A stretch of DNA of 64,000 bases. Source: Paramecium octaurelia (Eukaryota; Ciliophora; Oligohymenophorea; Peniculida; Parameciidae). The stretch lies in the NCBI GenBank assembly GCA_905182995.1, contig CAJJDP010000138.1:248001-312000 (forward strand), given 5' to 3'. This document shows positions 36,425 through 50,958 of this stretch, in pieces. The notes beneath the pieces were generated by a model. The model was not told where the DNA came from. It ran no database searches and was given only the letters and a program-made list of their open reading frames with translations. Made by a program: the position numbers and the translations under genes. Positions within the stretch are counted from its first letter, which is position 1. Each line of letters starts with the position of its first letter.

Positions 36425-39400
36425 ATGATGAAACAATTCTGTCTTCTTTCAATTTTATTGAAAATAATTGATTCCCAGTGGCATCTTTAACATAGCTATG
36501 CCTCCAAAGATACTTTACAAATTTTGATGTTGTCAAATAATACTAACTGCCAAAACACAGAATATTTAACCAATCAATAATAACCTGCTAATTATATTAT
36601 ATGCACATCCGATTCTAAAAGCTATATAACATTAAATTAACAAAATGAAACAGTTTCAAATTGTGATTATAAAACTGAAAAAAATTATTGCGATTATAAA
36701 TGTCTAATTTCATTTGATTTATATTATTAGGGTATTTGGGAGAATAATTAATTAGAATTTAAATTTTATAATCACAGCTATACTTACTCTCATACATCAC
36801 CTCCTGAATACAAGTTACATTAGGGATTTTGTGACTCGACATAGTATGAAGTTAAATAAATAAACATAACTCATACGTAAAAGTCAATGTTAAACTTCAC
36901 ATTTTCAGCAGTAGTATAAAGTAATGGATAAGTATCTTTAAAAAATATTTTTATCCTCAATTATTAATATAAATGCTATCCTAGATGTAAATAATGCTCA
37001 GGTCCTGAATATAATTAATGTTAGAGCTGTTTTTATGGAATTCAATAAGGTAACATTTGTCCATCTTGTCCTTCTGATTAATACTATGTAGAATATAAAG
37101 GATGTCAATTTAAGAAAAGTTTCATTGAGCCTTTGTGCTTCAAAGGCTTTTGTAATGAAATTTCATGTAATTTTCTATAATAATTTAAGCTTCCTTATAA
37201 TACTCTACTATATTATCAAATTAAGGAGAGCAAATTTTATGGTCCATAATTTATGATTATCAAACCTAGTATGTTTACCCTAAAGTATTATGGTGGGGTT
37301 AATATTTTTATGGAATATTTAAAATGGCTTTGGGAATATCTAGATACATTAATATCATTTAACCAAAAGTTTGGTATTCCCTTGCATTTGAGATAAAAAT
37401 TATTCTTTTTAATGCTCTAAAACTTAATTGTGGAATTCATTTTTAGTTCAATAGAACGTATTATGCATCAATATATAATACAAGCGAAGGAATCAAATTG
37501 CATAATTTTACTTCTATCTAATGCCATTTTTTATCTGCTTCTTACTCTGAGTATACTAACAATTAGTTATGTGTAATTTATGGCTACTTTGATATTCCTT
37601 AGTATCCATTTTTATTCACAGCAATAGGAAATTTGACGTAAATTTTATTATAAATTAGGGATTCTTAATCTGGTTGGGGCATGATTGGTATCGAAATTAC
37701 ATCAACTTATTGCACTGAACACTGTTTAGTCTGCAATGTATCGTAATATTGTACAACTTGTGAAAGCCCATACTTTTTGTATCGAGATGGTACTTGTATC
37801 AAGACATGCGAAGATTTATATCAAGAACATAATGGAACTTATTGTAAGGATTTCGGTGACGAAACACCCTGTAATATTTAACATATTTATTCCATAGATT
37901 CTGAATTAATAATAAAAGAAAACATAAATTACACATTTGAGTACGACTCTTCATACAAACTTATCCAATAAACTGGACAAAATTTCTTGAAAGGAGAAGA
38001 TATATATTATTCATTTTGGAATGGATTTCTTATTTTTGGAGGCTCTTTTATATGGGCTCAAGCATAATTTGAAAGAATTCATTCCATTGCAAGACCACAT
38101 CATAGTATTTCAATAGCATTTCACATTTTGTATGGACCTGAATTTCCACCTGAAAGTGAGTTTATATATACAATTGATTCAAATTGTTTAATTATTAAGA
38201 AGAGGATGAATGCAAACAAAAATAGCGATGGAACCTATTTTGATTTAGTTTCATAAAAAATAGAACATTAATCTAATACTCTTAATATTACTTTTGAATG
38301 TAAGGGTGTAAATGAACCCATAAAACAATTTTGTGGTTTGTATAACTTCTACTTAGCAGTTCATCATTGTTAGCCTTATTGCAATAAATGTAGAAGTGAA
38401 AACGATTGTTAAGAATGGAATAGGACAGATCATCTATCTATGGTTTAATTTTCTTAATCAGATTGTTAAACTGATTAATATCTTGATGTTCATCAATCCT
38501 TATGTTTAAATTGCTCCTCTTCATGTAAAACTTGTAAGTCAGCTATTGTTTGCTTAGATTGTAAAGATACGTACTAATTAACATAATTTGGATGTTTTTG
38601 TGCTAAAAATTAATATGAACAAACAAATTAATGTAAACCTTGTCCACCCTTATGTAGTTAATGTTTAAGTGAAACCCTTTGTATCGAATGTATTGATAGA
38701 ACTAAAATGAGAATTATCAATGGGTAATGTACATGCATTGTTGGCGATAATATGAATATAAACAATACTTTATGTGAGAATACTACCTCCCCTTTATGCA
38801 CCTAAGAATGTTAGAATTGTATTTTAGGAAAGTGTTTTGAATGTAAAGAAAATTGGTATGTAGATCCTATTGATTATATTTGTAAAGAGAAATGCGGGGA
38901 TTTTGTTTAATTAGGGTCTGAAAAGTGTGAAAGTAGTTTTACATTGCCTTATAAAGGATGTTTTAATTGTAAACCAAATTGTCAATAATCTTGTTCGAAT
39001 TGTGGTACAAGTGGTTAAGGTTGTTTATAATGTATGAATGGCTATTCATTAATCGACAATTTATGTTATTCTATCTGTGGCGACTAGATTTTAACGGTTG
39101 ATGAATAATGTGATGATGGAAACCTAATATATGGTGACGGGTGTCATTTTTGTCAATACAGTTGTTCAGATTCATGTTAAAATTGCATTGATGGAATATG
39201 TTAGAATTATAGATTAGATCATCCATTAACAAAAATCTAATGTGATCCAGTAATAGGAAAAGAAATGGATAATAGTTCATAATTATGCCATATGATAGAC
39301 AACTTATACTTATTGAGTGAGATCTATAATTCCAATTTTGGGTGTGATTTAAACTGCCAAAATTGTTTTTTTTAAATCTGTTACAGTTGTAACCATGATT

Positions 39401-42400
39401 ATATCCTTTCCATAGATTCTAGAAAATGTATTCAAAAAACTTCACACTTTGATGAAAATTAAGAACATAGTTTAGTAAAAATTGGAAATTTATGCTTAAA
39501 ATGTGCTGATTATGCTTATTTTGATGTGCTTGAATAAATTTGTAAACTGAATCTTTCGAATATTAAAAAGTGTCAAATTTAGATGTTATAATCACCAGAC
39601 CAATATTGCAATTAATGCTTTGAAAATTGTTTGAAATGTTCCTACCATAGTTGTATTTCATGCATGGAAGGATATTACTTTGATGATTAATCTTATTGTA
39701 TCTCTAATTGTAGAAATGGGATTCAGACAATTAACGAATAATGCTAAATTAATGATTAAAACTGTTTGAGTTGTGAATTCTAACTATCAAAAAATTGCAA
39801 ATATTAACATTTACAATTATGTCTATAGTGCAAACATGGATATTATTATAATCCTCTAACCAAAGACTGTGAGTCTATTTGCGGAGATGGAATCATAGCA
39901 GCAGATGAAGATTGCGAAATATAAGACCAATATATGAAAAACGGATGCCAATAATGTAAATATGACTTTAATAATGGTTGTAAAGAATACAAGGATGGGC
40001 TCTGTCAATTATGCATTGAAGGTTACATATTAATTAATAGTTCATGTTACACCTATGGGTTTGATATCTAAAATAATTTATTGAATTTTGACTTTTTTAG
40101 AGAGAGTAATTATGAATTAGAAAAGCTTTGCGCTTCTAATTATTTTGCTTTTACATTTAATTAATGTATACCGATTTGTGGAGATGGAATAATAACTCAT
40201 GACGAAGAATGTGAAGATGAAGATTCACAATAATCATCTGGCTGCTTTAATTGTAGATTTTCATGCCCGATTAATTGTTAATAATGTGAATTTGGTAAAT
40301 GTAATTAATGTATTGATGGATTCTAAATATTAGAAAATAAATGTTATCCTAAATGTAGAGATTAAATTATTAAATATGATAAGTAATGTGACGATGGAAA
40401 TATGATACCATTTGATGGATGTTATAAATGTTAAAATAGTTGTTAATTAGAGTGTCTAATCTGCTTACAAGCCAAATGTATTTAATGTATTTCAGGATGG
40501 AATTTAATTGATGGAAAATGCATCTAGACTTGCGGTGATGGCAAATTAGCCATAATGTCTGAGGAATAATGTGACAATCCATTAGATTTAAATTGTCAAA
40601 ATTGTAAAACAATTTAATGTGTGCCATATTGCAATTATTGTGATAACCTATAATAATGCCAGGTTTGTTAAGACTCCTTCTCACTTGTTAATAATATTTG
40701 CATAAATATTTGTGGTGATGGTATCATAACTTAAGGGTACGAGGAATGTGATGATGGAAACAATATTGAATTTGATGGATGCCATAATTGTGAATTTTCA
40801 TGTTCGATAGGATGTATGATTTGCTAAAAAAATAATGTTTGTTTGAAATGTAATGAAGAAAAGCTTTTTACTTTGGATCACAAGACTCAAAAATGCATAT
40901 TTTATTAAAATTCAGAACATGAAGATCCGAATAATGATAGTGAAGATATTAAATAAGAAGAAGATGTTAAAAATATATAAGATTAAGAAACTTTCTATGA
41001 GGAGGATAATTAAATTCCATAAAGTGATGATGATTAATTCCCAGTTTAGAATTGTGGGAATGGTAAACTTTAATACAGCTTAGAAGAAGAATGTGATGAT
41101 GGGAACATACTTGGATTAGATGGATGTTCTCAATTTTGCACTATTGAGTCTTCATTTAAGTGTAAAAATTTTGAAAATGATACGAGTGAATGCTCTTTTA
41201 TACAAGCTCCTGAATTTTACTTAAATCTCTTATCAAATACATAGAATTCAACTCAAATTGTAGATTTAATTTTTTCTTAAGAAATTCGATTATAGTAATA
41301 GAGTATGATTGAAGATTTAGCCGAGTTTTCAATAGAACCTTCCTCTAAATATTAAATAACAATTATTCCTCTAATAAATTTAACAACTGAATTACACATG
41401 TCGCATTATCAATTTACTATATAATTCTAATAAAGTATGAACCGCCCTCTTTTTAAATTAAAATTTAAATAAAATTCATTAGTCAACTTAGATAATATTC
41501 CTCTTATGAGCTTAGAAAAAAGCATTGTTATCGGGAATTCCTTTGTGTTATCAGAGTAAACGAAAAACAAACTAAATTAGATGATTTTACTGAATGATAT
41601 AGTTATGTATACTTTGATAAGCATTTCAGTGCTAGCATTGTTAATAGGGAATCCAATAATGTTTTTGAATCTCTTAAATCTACTTTAATCTTTTTCTTAC
41701 CTTAGATATGTATAATATCAATTTCCTCCTCATTTTTCATAATTTCTTGAAACATACTCTAAAATATCTTTACAAATAATTTTAGACTTCTTGTAAATTG
41801 ATTAATTCTTAACTTAATTAAATGGAGGATAACTTCCTTATTTGAACAAATCAGCTTCATAAACAAATAAAACGGAATAACTAAACTAAGTATTTTTAAT
41901 TAATGCAAAAAGCTGTTATATTTCATTTTTCACTTCATACCTTACCTACTTAATTTATAAAATAATAACATCAAAATAGATAGATAACTATCTCAATAAA
42001 GTTTTGACATTAAAATTTGAAAACATCAAATATTTAAAAATAATAAGTTTATTCTAAAAAAAAATTCAATAGCATTGTGTCAAATTGAAACATGAATTTT
42101 TTACAAAAAATATTTTTCAAGTTTATCTAACAATACTTCATTAATTACTATTTAGTGCTTTCATGCAATTTCCAAACTATAATTTTCAATCATTTTTTGA
42201 AGCATTTAATTCACTCAATTCTTTGTTGGCTTTGGGATTAATAATGGTGGTTAATTTTAAATCGCTTGATATAACATCATAAAAAATAAAAGATAAAAGA
42301 AAATGGAAGTATTTTTTTGAGGAATCGAAATCAGAATTTTGGGCTGTAAATTTCAAATCATTTTCAATCTATAGAATTAACGCATATATTTTTGTAATCG

Positions 42401-42849
42401 TCTTTTTGATCAATTGGCCTGAAGTTTAATCTATTTTGCTCTGTATTTAATCATTAGCATACTTGATTTATCTATGTACAGTAAAGCCATTAATATCAAA
42501 TAATGAATATATTAAATTAATATTTAGAGAGTTTCTCTTCCTATCAACTGTTGGCTCATTTTTAACCTATAGTTTTTCTTAAACTGAAGAACAGCTTTTA
42601 ATATGGGGTTGGATCCATATTTCAATGCTCACAACTATATTAGGGACAACTTTATTTGTAGATATGATTGAATCTATTGGTAAGCTTCATTCAAATTATC
42701 TGAAATAGAAAATAAAGAAGGAGAAATTATAATAGAAAAATACTATGAGTTCTCCATAGTTGCTTATTGATAATTAAAATATGTAGAATCTTCATAAAGC
42801 ATTGTCGGATGTAGAATTTAATCTGGATTAGATTAATTAATAAATTTGA
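36425..42849 (+). CDS. Giant Cys-rich membrane protein with DUF4215/myxo-type disulfide modules
   Basis: 2133 residues with a single 23-base intron at 37167-37189; otherwise one 6.4-kb open frame in the ciliate code. A signal peptide (MMKQFCLLSILLKIIDSQ) is followed by ~450 residues of beta-rich ectodomain. Then come furin-like CxxC repeats and about nine modules of the form CGDGIIxxxEECDDGNxxxxDGCxxC (for example CGDGIITQGYEECDDGNNIE). A juxtamembrane region follows, then roughly seven hydrophobic helices starting IVMYTLISISVLALLIGNPI, and a cytosolic tail. TIGR02232/DUF4215 modules are disulfide-stabilised extracellular repeats. The polytopic C-terminus makes this a likely surface receptor or adhesion protein; ligand and role are unknown. 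Confidence 0.9.
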
Positions 42850-45800
42850 GAAAAATTTCTATTTTGATTAATTAACTGTTATATAAATATGTGAAAATGA
42901 TATCAATTTTTCAAAAACTTCATTTCAATTCAATTATCATAAAAATTACATTAATTTTGGCTTAAAATTTATTGGATATTTTTTATATATATTATACAAT
43001 TTATTTTGAAACGTTCAAAATATATATTTATGAAAAAAAAAACCTCCTAATTTTTTTTAATATTTATTAAGAAATTTGGATTAGGTCTATTAACACTGCA
43101 ATTTTATTTCTAGCATTATTTAAAAAATACCATACTTTATACACAGTGTAGCTAATAATATTTGCTGCTCTAAATTAGCAAGATAATGTTGTATTTTGAT
43201 TAAAATATCGAGCCATCTAATATGATCATGATTTTATATAGAACTATAGAAATATTCACTATTCTGATTAATTCAATCTATGATTTATTAAATCGCTTTT
43301 AAATTCATGAGCTATTAGTCTTAATTTCCACTCAAAGTCAACTTACAATTAAAATTATGCAGAAAAAAACAATAATTTTGGAATCAAATATTAAAGAAAT
43401 CAATTCTTTACGGTTTTTAATAAAAAGATCTATTTTCTTTTATTAATCATTTATCAAGAAATGATTTACACTTGTATAGATCTCATTCAAAAATGCATTG
43501 GGTATTCTATCAACAATACTGCTTCAATCAGATTTCCCTTGGAGCTAAAAATAATCATAGCCATCATAGTAAATTTTGTTTCCATCATCACATTCCTCCT
43601 TGACCTTCAACAATAAATAAATCTTCTAAAATCAGGTCATACAGATTCTAGAATCATTAGTAAGTGCCATTAACTAATCACCATCCTTCAATTCAAGATA
43701 AACTATAACAACTGAGTTGGTATTAAAACAACTATTTAATTTTAACTCTAACAAATTTCAAATTCAAGTCCATTCCATAACCACATAAAGAAATACATGC
43801 TCTACCTTTCCTTTGAATATATATCCAATTCCTCATTCATAACTACCTTTAAGTGCTTTATTTTGATATTTTTCAATGTAATTACATTAAAATAGTTTGT
43901 TTTAAAATGTTAGTAAGACTTAAAATTGAATTAATTCTAGTAAAATTTCTATTTTATTAAATACTCTAGAGTTTTTTAAATAAAATATTTAAATCCGAAC
44001 AAATCAAGAACAATAATTTTCTTCCCGAAATCATATAATTGGAAACTTACAACTCATTAGTAATAGAAAAACCTTAAGATATATTAAATTCAAATTTGAA
44101 ATATTCGCTAAACAGTATACTAGGGAAGATATATATCTAATTTTGAAAAATTTGGAAATTTAGAATCAATCATTGATATTGATACTAATATTTGTAAGGA
44201 TTTTAGTTAAATGAATATTTATAAATAATTTCAAGGTTGTTACTTAAATGGATTATGGAATTATTGCAGAAAAAATCTCTTCTTAATAAACGATTTTCAA
44301 ATGAGTAGCAAAATAAACTACAAGGCGCACTAAAAAGGTGATCTCAGGATCTCAATGTCTTAAAAGGATGACAATTAAATATCATGATAATCTTGGTCCA
44401 ACTACGAGGAAGCGTAGATTGGATTTTTCAGAAGATCAGAAGCAGAATCGGTATGCTTTGAATAAAATTTATGGAATATAAAAATGATATTTAAGAATTT
44501 TGTGAATAGGCTTAATACTCATGAAATATCTGAAAGCCAAATACCAAAGAGATTATACCTAGACTATGAATAAATTTGCTTGAGACATTAACCAGTCGTT
44601 TGATTGATGTAAGTACTTAATAACAATATGACATTTACAATGCTGTGAACTATGTAGTTACTTTACCAGTGAACAAATGGTAATACCATTATCTATACAG
44701 TTTATCATTTATAAAAAAAAAAAAAAAGAGGAAGCATGATGATGTATCATAAAATTTAATCTAAATCACAGTCAACTTCGAATTTGACCTTCGGTTTACA
44801 AAAATTAAAAGAAATTTGAATATAATTGGAAAATTCCAAACCAAAAAGAAAATTTTCTATAGCTGATTTTTTGGAATTTCAAAAATTTATAAAAAATTTG
44901 TATTTTAGGTACTTAATTATTCAGTTAAAAAGAGTGAAAATAATAAGAGCAAGCAATATTATTTTTGATTTAAGATTATTTAAATTAGATTTAATTGGAA
45001 ATGAAATTGTAAAATACACTCATAATTTGTACTCAATGCTGATTGATATCTAGATCAAGATTAGAAATATAAGTTATTGAATTTTATAATAGTTTCTTTC
45101 ATTCCTCATTAGAGATAACGAATATAATTTTTTTTATTAGTCTTTTATCAATTGTTATATTTTAAATTATAATAATTTAGATATTTATTTTCCATCAAGG
45201 TCTTTCTTTTTATATAATTATTCTCTAAAATAAAAGTTTTGAGAATAAAAATATACATGTTAATAAGACTTTTTGAGACAACTTTGTTGTTAATATATTT
45301 CAATATACTTAAATAAATGTAATTTTAAAAATTATATGAATAAGAGAAGACAAATATATTTGCGAGCTGATTGATCTTTATGAAGCTCTGATTCATTATT
45401 TATTGTCTAAACACCTTAATAATAACACATAACAAGTAGAGACTGTTATGAGGGTAAAGTAATTTTATGTTTCAAGTATTAATAATAATCCTTAGCAAAA
45501 TGATAATATTGATAAAAGAAAACTCATGAATCCTAAAGAGACATGAATATAATTTCAATTTTATATTTTTAATGTATTAATATTTTATTATATTTTAATT
45601 TTAAGAATAGCTCCAAGAATCATTATGATCGAATAAAGCCAATTTATTTTTATATTCTGAATATATTGATACTCAGAATGTTTAATTTAATTTCTCAATT
45701 ATTGTAAAATTGAAAATATTAAAAGTTGTATTTATATTATATATTAAATTTTATAAATCCATAAAAAATTAGTTACTTATATCAATATAATTGAAATCCT

Positions 45801-46689
45801 ATTACTTTAAGAGATTTTAAAATGATTTCTTGTTTAGGTATGATATATATTCATAATAATTAATGTAGAATAGCTTTATTCAATCTTAAATCAGGAGTGA
45901 TCTTTTAAATATAACTATTTATTTCTATTACCTTAAATACTATAATCTAAGCATATTCATTTAAATAATTTCTAATTTTATTCTCCTTTATATCAATGTT
46001 ACAAATATAACCTGGTAAGAAATAATTTCATTTTTTATTCAAATTTTGCTCGCTTTTCATAAATTCTATCGTATATAATTAGAATAGTCAGGATAAAGTT
46101 TTAAACTTGATTTGACTATTATCGACTGCCAAAATATTGTAATCTATGCTTACGACAAAAAGAAGAATAATATTTTTTGATTTCCTGATGATTTTATGAA
46201 TGTAAATATATTAAAACAAAACTGCAAATTTAACTGATGTATTACTAAAAGAGTACTTTTTAAAACGTATATGTGAATCAACCTTGTAATTGTAAATTTT
46301 TATCAAATTATTATTTAATTATAATATATGCCCTTTACTTTTAAATTCAAACTTATTGAACTAATTACAGAACTTTAATTTCAACTTCTTTATCAAAGGA
46401 GTGTTAAATTTATTACAAAAGATTTGTATATGTGTATGAGATGTTGTTAATTGATGAGTATCTAATATCTCTTGGGAAATATATTAAGATAATTTTAAAA
46501 TCAACTTTACATTAATTTAAAAAGTAAATTTAATTCATTCAGAGTTTAGTTCTCCATCTTTCAATAAAGTTATTGAATCTAATTAAGGCAATAAGCCTCA
46601 AAAAAAGTCTATACTCGATTTTAATAGAAGCAATAAGTATATCTATTTATTTATTCATTGGTTAAACAAGAAAATAAACGTGAAACTGA
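42850..46689. other. Gene-poor AT-rich region with relics
   Basis: No intact gene could be supported. One identifiable relic (43480-43860, minus strand) is listed separately. Elsewhere the frames are short, for example 44826-45062 on the plus strand (about 78 codons, MENSKPKRKFSIADFLEF). A 14-base A run sits near 44711. Confidence 0.5.
43480..43860 (-). pseudogene. Fragment of a DUF4215-type Cys-rich gene, opposite strand
   Basis: The minus strand carries ACISLCGYGMD at about 43780-43800 and KEECDDGNKIYYDGYDYF at about 43555-43620. These are the start and core of the same disulfide module as in the big gene. They are in separate frames, and two conserved Cys positions are lost. It is a small inverted relic 0.6-1 kb beyond the end of the intact gene. 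Confidence 0.65.
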
Positions 46690-48016
46690 ATTACTCTAAC
46701 AAGACCGAAGTGAAGTAAAAAAATATTGTATTTTGAAATAAGAAACATTGTAATTTTCAAGTAAATTCACAAACCTCTCTGTATAAAATCATGAATTTTT
46801 GTACTGTGGAAATTCCATTAGTAGACTAAACTTAGATACCCATATCAAAAGCTAAGAAATAATATTTATCAAACTGGCTACAAGATGAACCTATAGGATC
46901 TATGAATAATTGTTAAACAAAATAATTCAAAGTTGATGGAATGAAATTTATTGATTAATAAAGAATATTTCAAACAAAAATTAGACTCATCTAAATTTAC
47001 AAAGGTACCTATTTTTAAATAATTAAAATTTTTGAGTATCTAAATTGCATATTCTAAATAAACATATAGCTTTATATCCTTCTTTTTATTATTGATAATT
47101 AAATTTTAGAGTAATTCTATGGCGAATTGTTCTTCGATTTATCAGATTTAATATTTTGATCATCTTTCAAATAAATTGGAAATTTTTGCATTAATTTAAA
47201 TTATTAAAAATTGGGCATGAATAAAGTTCAATTAATTACATCTTTCAGAATGACAATTTAAGAGATAGAATATTAAACTTATTCAAAATGGGAATATTTG
47301 TAATTTTAATACCAATTTTTCGGTTTTAAAAATATAATAAATATCCTTGAGATTGTTATTTCACATTTCTCTGACTTTAATTTTTCATTGTTCTTATCTA
47401 ATTTTTTTGAAAATCTCGAAGAATGAATTTACCCAGTTAATAATCTAAATAATTAATTATTAAGCTAAAAGTTCTATTTATCATATATCCAACCTAGGCC
47501 ACTTCTTAATTTTATTGACTTATGATATTACAATCATCTTGCAAAGCCTAAGAGTTTTTCCAAAAAATCAGTCAATTTTTATTATTATTTTCTAAAGAAA
47601 CCTTCGAAATATATTAGATTTTATTTGTATTTGAGACCTGAATACATAAAACTTATTTTACTATTTTTATTTTAAGCTTTGCTTTGCTTAATCCTCTTTG
47701 GAAATTAAAATTTTGGTAGAATGCCAATAATTAATTAACACTGAATTTAATCTGACTCTTATATTGTTCTGGGGCAGGTTAATCAAAATAAGCTTGAATA
47801 AATTATTATTTTTGGTTAATTTGAAAATTATAAATTGATCAAATTCTAAAATGTTAATTGTATTTCTTTTATTCCAGTGATAATAAATCTCCACTACTTA
47901 AATAAAGTCATAAGAAAATGAATGAATAATTATTTATAAAGTTTGCTCCTTTACCAGCTGTTGATGCAAATGCAACATAATCTTACTATAATCTTGATAT
48001 TTTAAGAAAAGTATCT
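46690..48016. repeat. 1.33-kb direct repeat, copy 1
   Basis: Near-identical to 48018-49344 at an offset of 1328 bases, with one T/C difference seen (46952 against 48280). It contains a plus-strand open frame 46791-47159 (122 residues, includes NWLQDEPIGSMNNC) and a minus-strand frame near 47688-47894. Neither matches a family I know. A single n at 48017 separates it from copy 2. Confidence 0.9.
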
Positions 48017-48017
48017 N

Positions 48018-49480
48018 ATTACTCTAACAAGACCGAAGTGAAGTAAAAAAATATTGTATTTTGAAATAAGAAACATTGTAATTTTCAAGTAAATTCACAA
48101 ACCTCTCTGTATAAAATCATGAATTTTTGTACTGTGGAAATTCCATTAGTAGACTAAACTTAGATACCCATATCAAAAGCTAAGAAATAATATTTATCAA
48201 ACTGGCTACAAGATGAACCTATAGGATCTATGAATAATTGTTAAACAAAATAATTCAAAGTTGATGGAATGAAATTTATCGATTAATAAAGAATATTTCA
48301 AACAAAAATTAGACTCATCTAAATTTACAAAGGTACCTATTTTTAAATAATTAAAATTTTTGAGTATCTAAATTGCATATTCTAAATAAACATATAGCTT
48401 TATATCCTTCTTTTTATTATTGATAATTAAATTTTAGAGTAATTCTATGGCGAATTGTTCTTCGATTTATCAGATTTAATATTTTGATCATCTTTCAAAT
48501 AAATTGGAAATTTTTGCATTAATTTAAATTATTAAAAATTGGGCATGAATAAAGTTCAATTAATTACATCTTTCAGAATGACAATTTAAGAGATAGAATA
48601 TTAAACTTATTCAAAATGGGAATATTTGTAATTTTAATACCAATTTTTCGGTTTTAAAAATATAATAAATATCCTTGAGATTGTTATTTCACATTTCTCT
48701 GACTTTAATTTTTCATTGTTCTTATCTAATTTTTTTGAAAATCTCGAAGAATGAATTTACCCAGTTAATAATCTAAATAATTAATTATTAAGCTAAAAGT
48801 TCTATTTATCATATATCCAACCTAGGCCACTTCTTAATTTTATTGACTTATGATATTACAATCATCTTGCAAAGCCTAAGAGTTTTTCCAAAAAATCAGT
48901 CAATTTTTATTATTATTTTCTAAAGAAACCTTCGAAATATATTAGATTTTATTTGTATTTGAGACCTGAATACATAAAACTTATTTTACTATTTTTATTT
49001 TAAGCTTTGCTTTGCTTAATCCTCTTTGGAAATTAAAATTTTGGTAGAATGCCAATAATTAATTAACACTGAATTTAATCTGACTCTTATATTGTTCTGG
49101 GGCAGGTTAATCAAAATAAGCTTGAATAAATTATTATTTTTGGTTAATTTGAAAATTATAAATTGATCAAATTCTAAAATGTTAATTGTATTTCTTTTAT
49201 TCCAGTGATAATAAATCTCCACTACTTAAATAAAGTCATAAGAAAATGAATGAATAATTATTTATAAAGTTTGCTCCTTTACCAGCTGTTGATGCAAATG
49301 CAACATAATCTTACTATAATCTTGATATTTTAAGAAAAGTATCTACAAAAGTAATATATTTTGTTTATAGCTTTGAAATTTAATGGAGCGGTTCTATCCT
49401 CAGCAAGAGGCTTTCTTTTTCGCGTAAGAAATATTGGCAATATACTTCAAGAAATTCACTCTACAAAAAACTTACACTTG
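48018..49480. repeat. 1.46-kb direct repeat, copy 2
   Basis: Contains the whole 1.33-kb unit of copy 1 plus 136 further bases (49345-49480) that copy 1 lacks but copy 3 has (50823-50958). It runs directly into an assembly gap. Confidence 0.9.
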
Positions 49481-49754
49481 NNNNNNNNNNNNNNNNNNNN
49501 NNNNNNNNNNNNNNNNNNNNNNNNNNNNNNNNNNNNNNNNNNNNNNNNNNNNNNNNNNNNNNNNNNNNNNNNNNNNNNNNNNNNNNNNNNNNNNNNNNNN
49601 NNNNNNNNNNNNNNNNNNNNNNNNNNNNNNNNNNNNNNNNNNNNNNNNNNNNNNNNNNNNNNNNNNNNNNNNNNNNNNNNNNNNNNNNNNNNNNNNNNNN
49701 NNNNNNNNNNNNNNNNNNNNNNNNNNNNNNNNNNNNNNNNNNNNNNNNNNNNNN
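49481..49754. other. Assembly gap (274 N)
   Basis: Run of N. The first ~258 bases of repeat copy 3 would fall inside it if the copy is full length, so the gap is about the size expected for the missing repeat start. Any frame drawn across it is meaningless. Confidence 0.99.
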
Positions 49755-50958
49755 TATCGATTAATAAAGAATATTTCAAACAAAAATTAGACTCATCTAA
49801 ATTTACAAAGGTACCTATTTTTAAATAATTAAAATTTTTGAGTATCTAAATTGCATATTCTAAATAAACATATAGCTTTATATCCTTCTTTTTATTATTG
49901 ATAATTAAATTTTAGAGTAATTCTATGGCGAATTGTTCTTCGATTTATCAGATTTAATATTTTGATCATCTTTCAAATAAATTGGAAATTTTTGCATTAA
50001 TTTAAATTATTAAAAATTGGGCATGAATAAAGTTCAATTAATTACATCTTTCAGAATGACAATTTAAGAGATAGAATATTAAACTTATTCAAAATGGGAA
50101 TATTTGTAATTTTAATACCAATTTTTCGGTTTTAAAAATATAATAAATATCCTTGAGATTGTTATTTCACATTTCTCTGACTTTAATTTTTCATTGTTCT
50201 TATCTAATTTTTTTGAAAATCTCGAAGAATGAATTTACCCAGTTAATAATCTAAATAATTAATTATTAAGCTAAAAGTTCTATTTATCATATATCCAACC
50301 TAGGCCACTTCTTAATTTTATTGACTTATGATATTACAATCATCTTGCAAAGCCTAAGAGTTTTTCCAAAAAATCAGTCAATTTTTATTATTATTTTCTA
50401 AAGAAACCTTCGAAATATATTAGATTTTATTTGTATTTGAGACCTGAATACATAAAACTTATTTTACTATTTTTATTTTAAGCTTTGCTTTGCTTAATCC
50501 TCTTTGGAAATTAAAATTTTGGTAGAATGCCAATAATTAATTAACACTGAATTTAATCTGACTCTTATATTGTTCTGGGGCAGGTTAATCAAAATAAGCT
50601 TGAATAAATTATTATTTTTGGTTAATTTGAAAATTATAAATTGATCAAATTCTAAAATGTTAATTGTATTTCTTTTATTCCAGTGATAATAAATCTCCAC
50701 TACTTAAATAAAGTCATAAGAAAATGAATGAATAATTATTTATAAAGTTTGCTCCTTTACCAGCTGTTGATGCAAATGCAACATAATCTTACTATAATCT
50801 TGATATTTTAAGAAAAGTATCTACAAAAGTAATATATTTTGTTTATAGCTTTGAAATTTAATGGAGCGGTTCTATCCTCAGCAAGAGGCTTTCTTTTTCG
50901 CGTAAGAAATATTGGCAATATACTTCAAGAAATTCACTCTACAAAAAACTTACACTTG
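49755..50958. repeat. Direct repeat, copy 3 (5' end in the gap)
   Basis: Matches copy 2 from 48277 onward at a constant offset of 1478 bases, including the extra 136-base tail, and ends where unique sequence begins at 50959. Confidence 0.9.

Noticed and set aside
40370-40684. Minus-strand frame of 104 codons
   Set aside because: Antisense to Cys-rich modules of the 6.4-kb plus-strand gene.
49361-49828. Open frames spanning the N run
   Set aside because: They consist almost wholly of unknown bases and have no evidential value.
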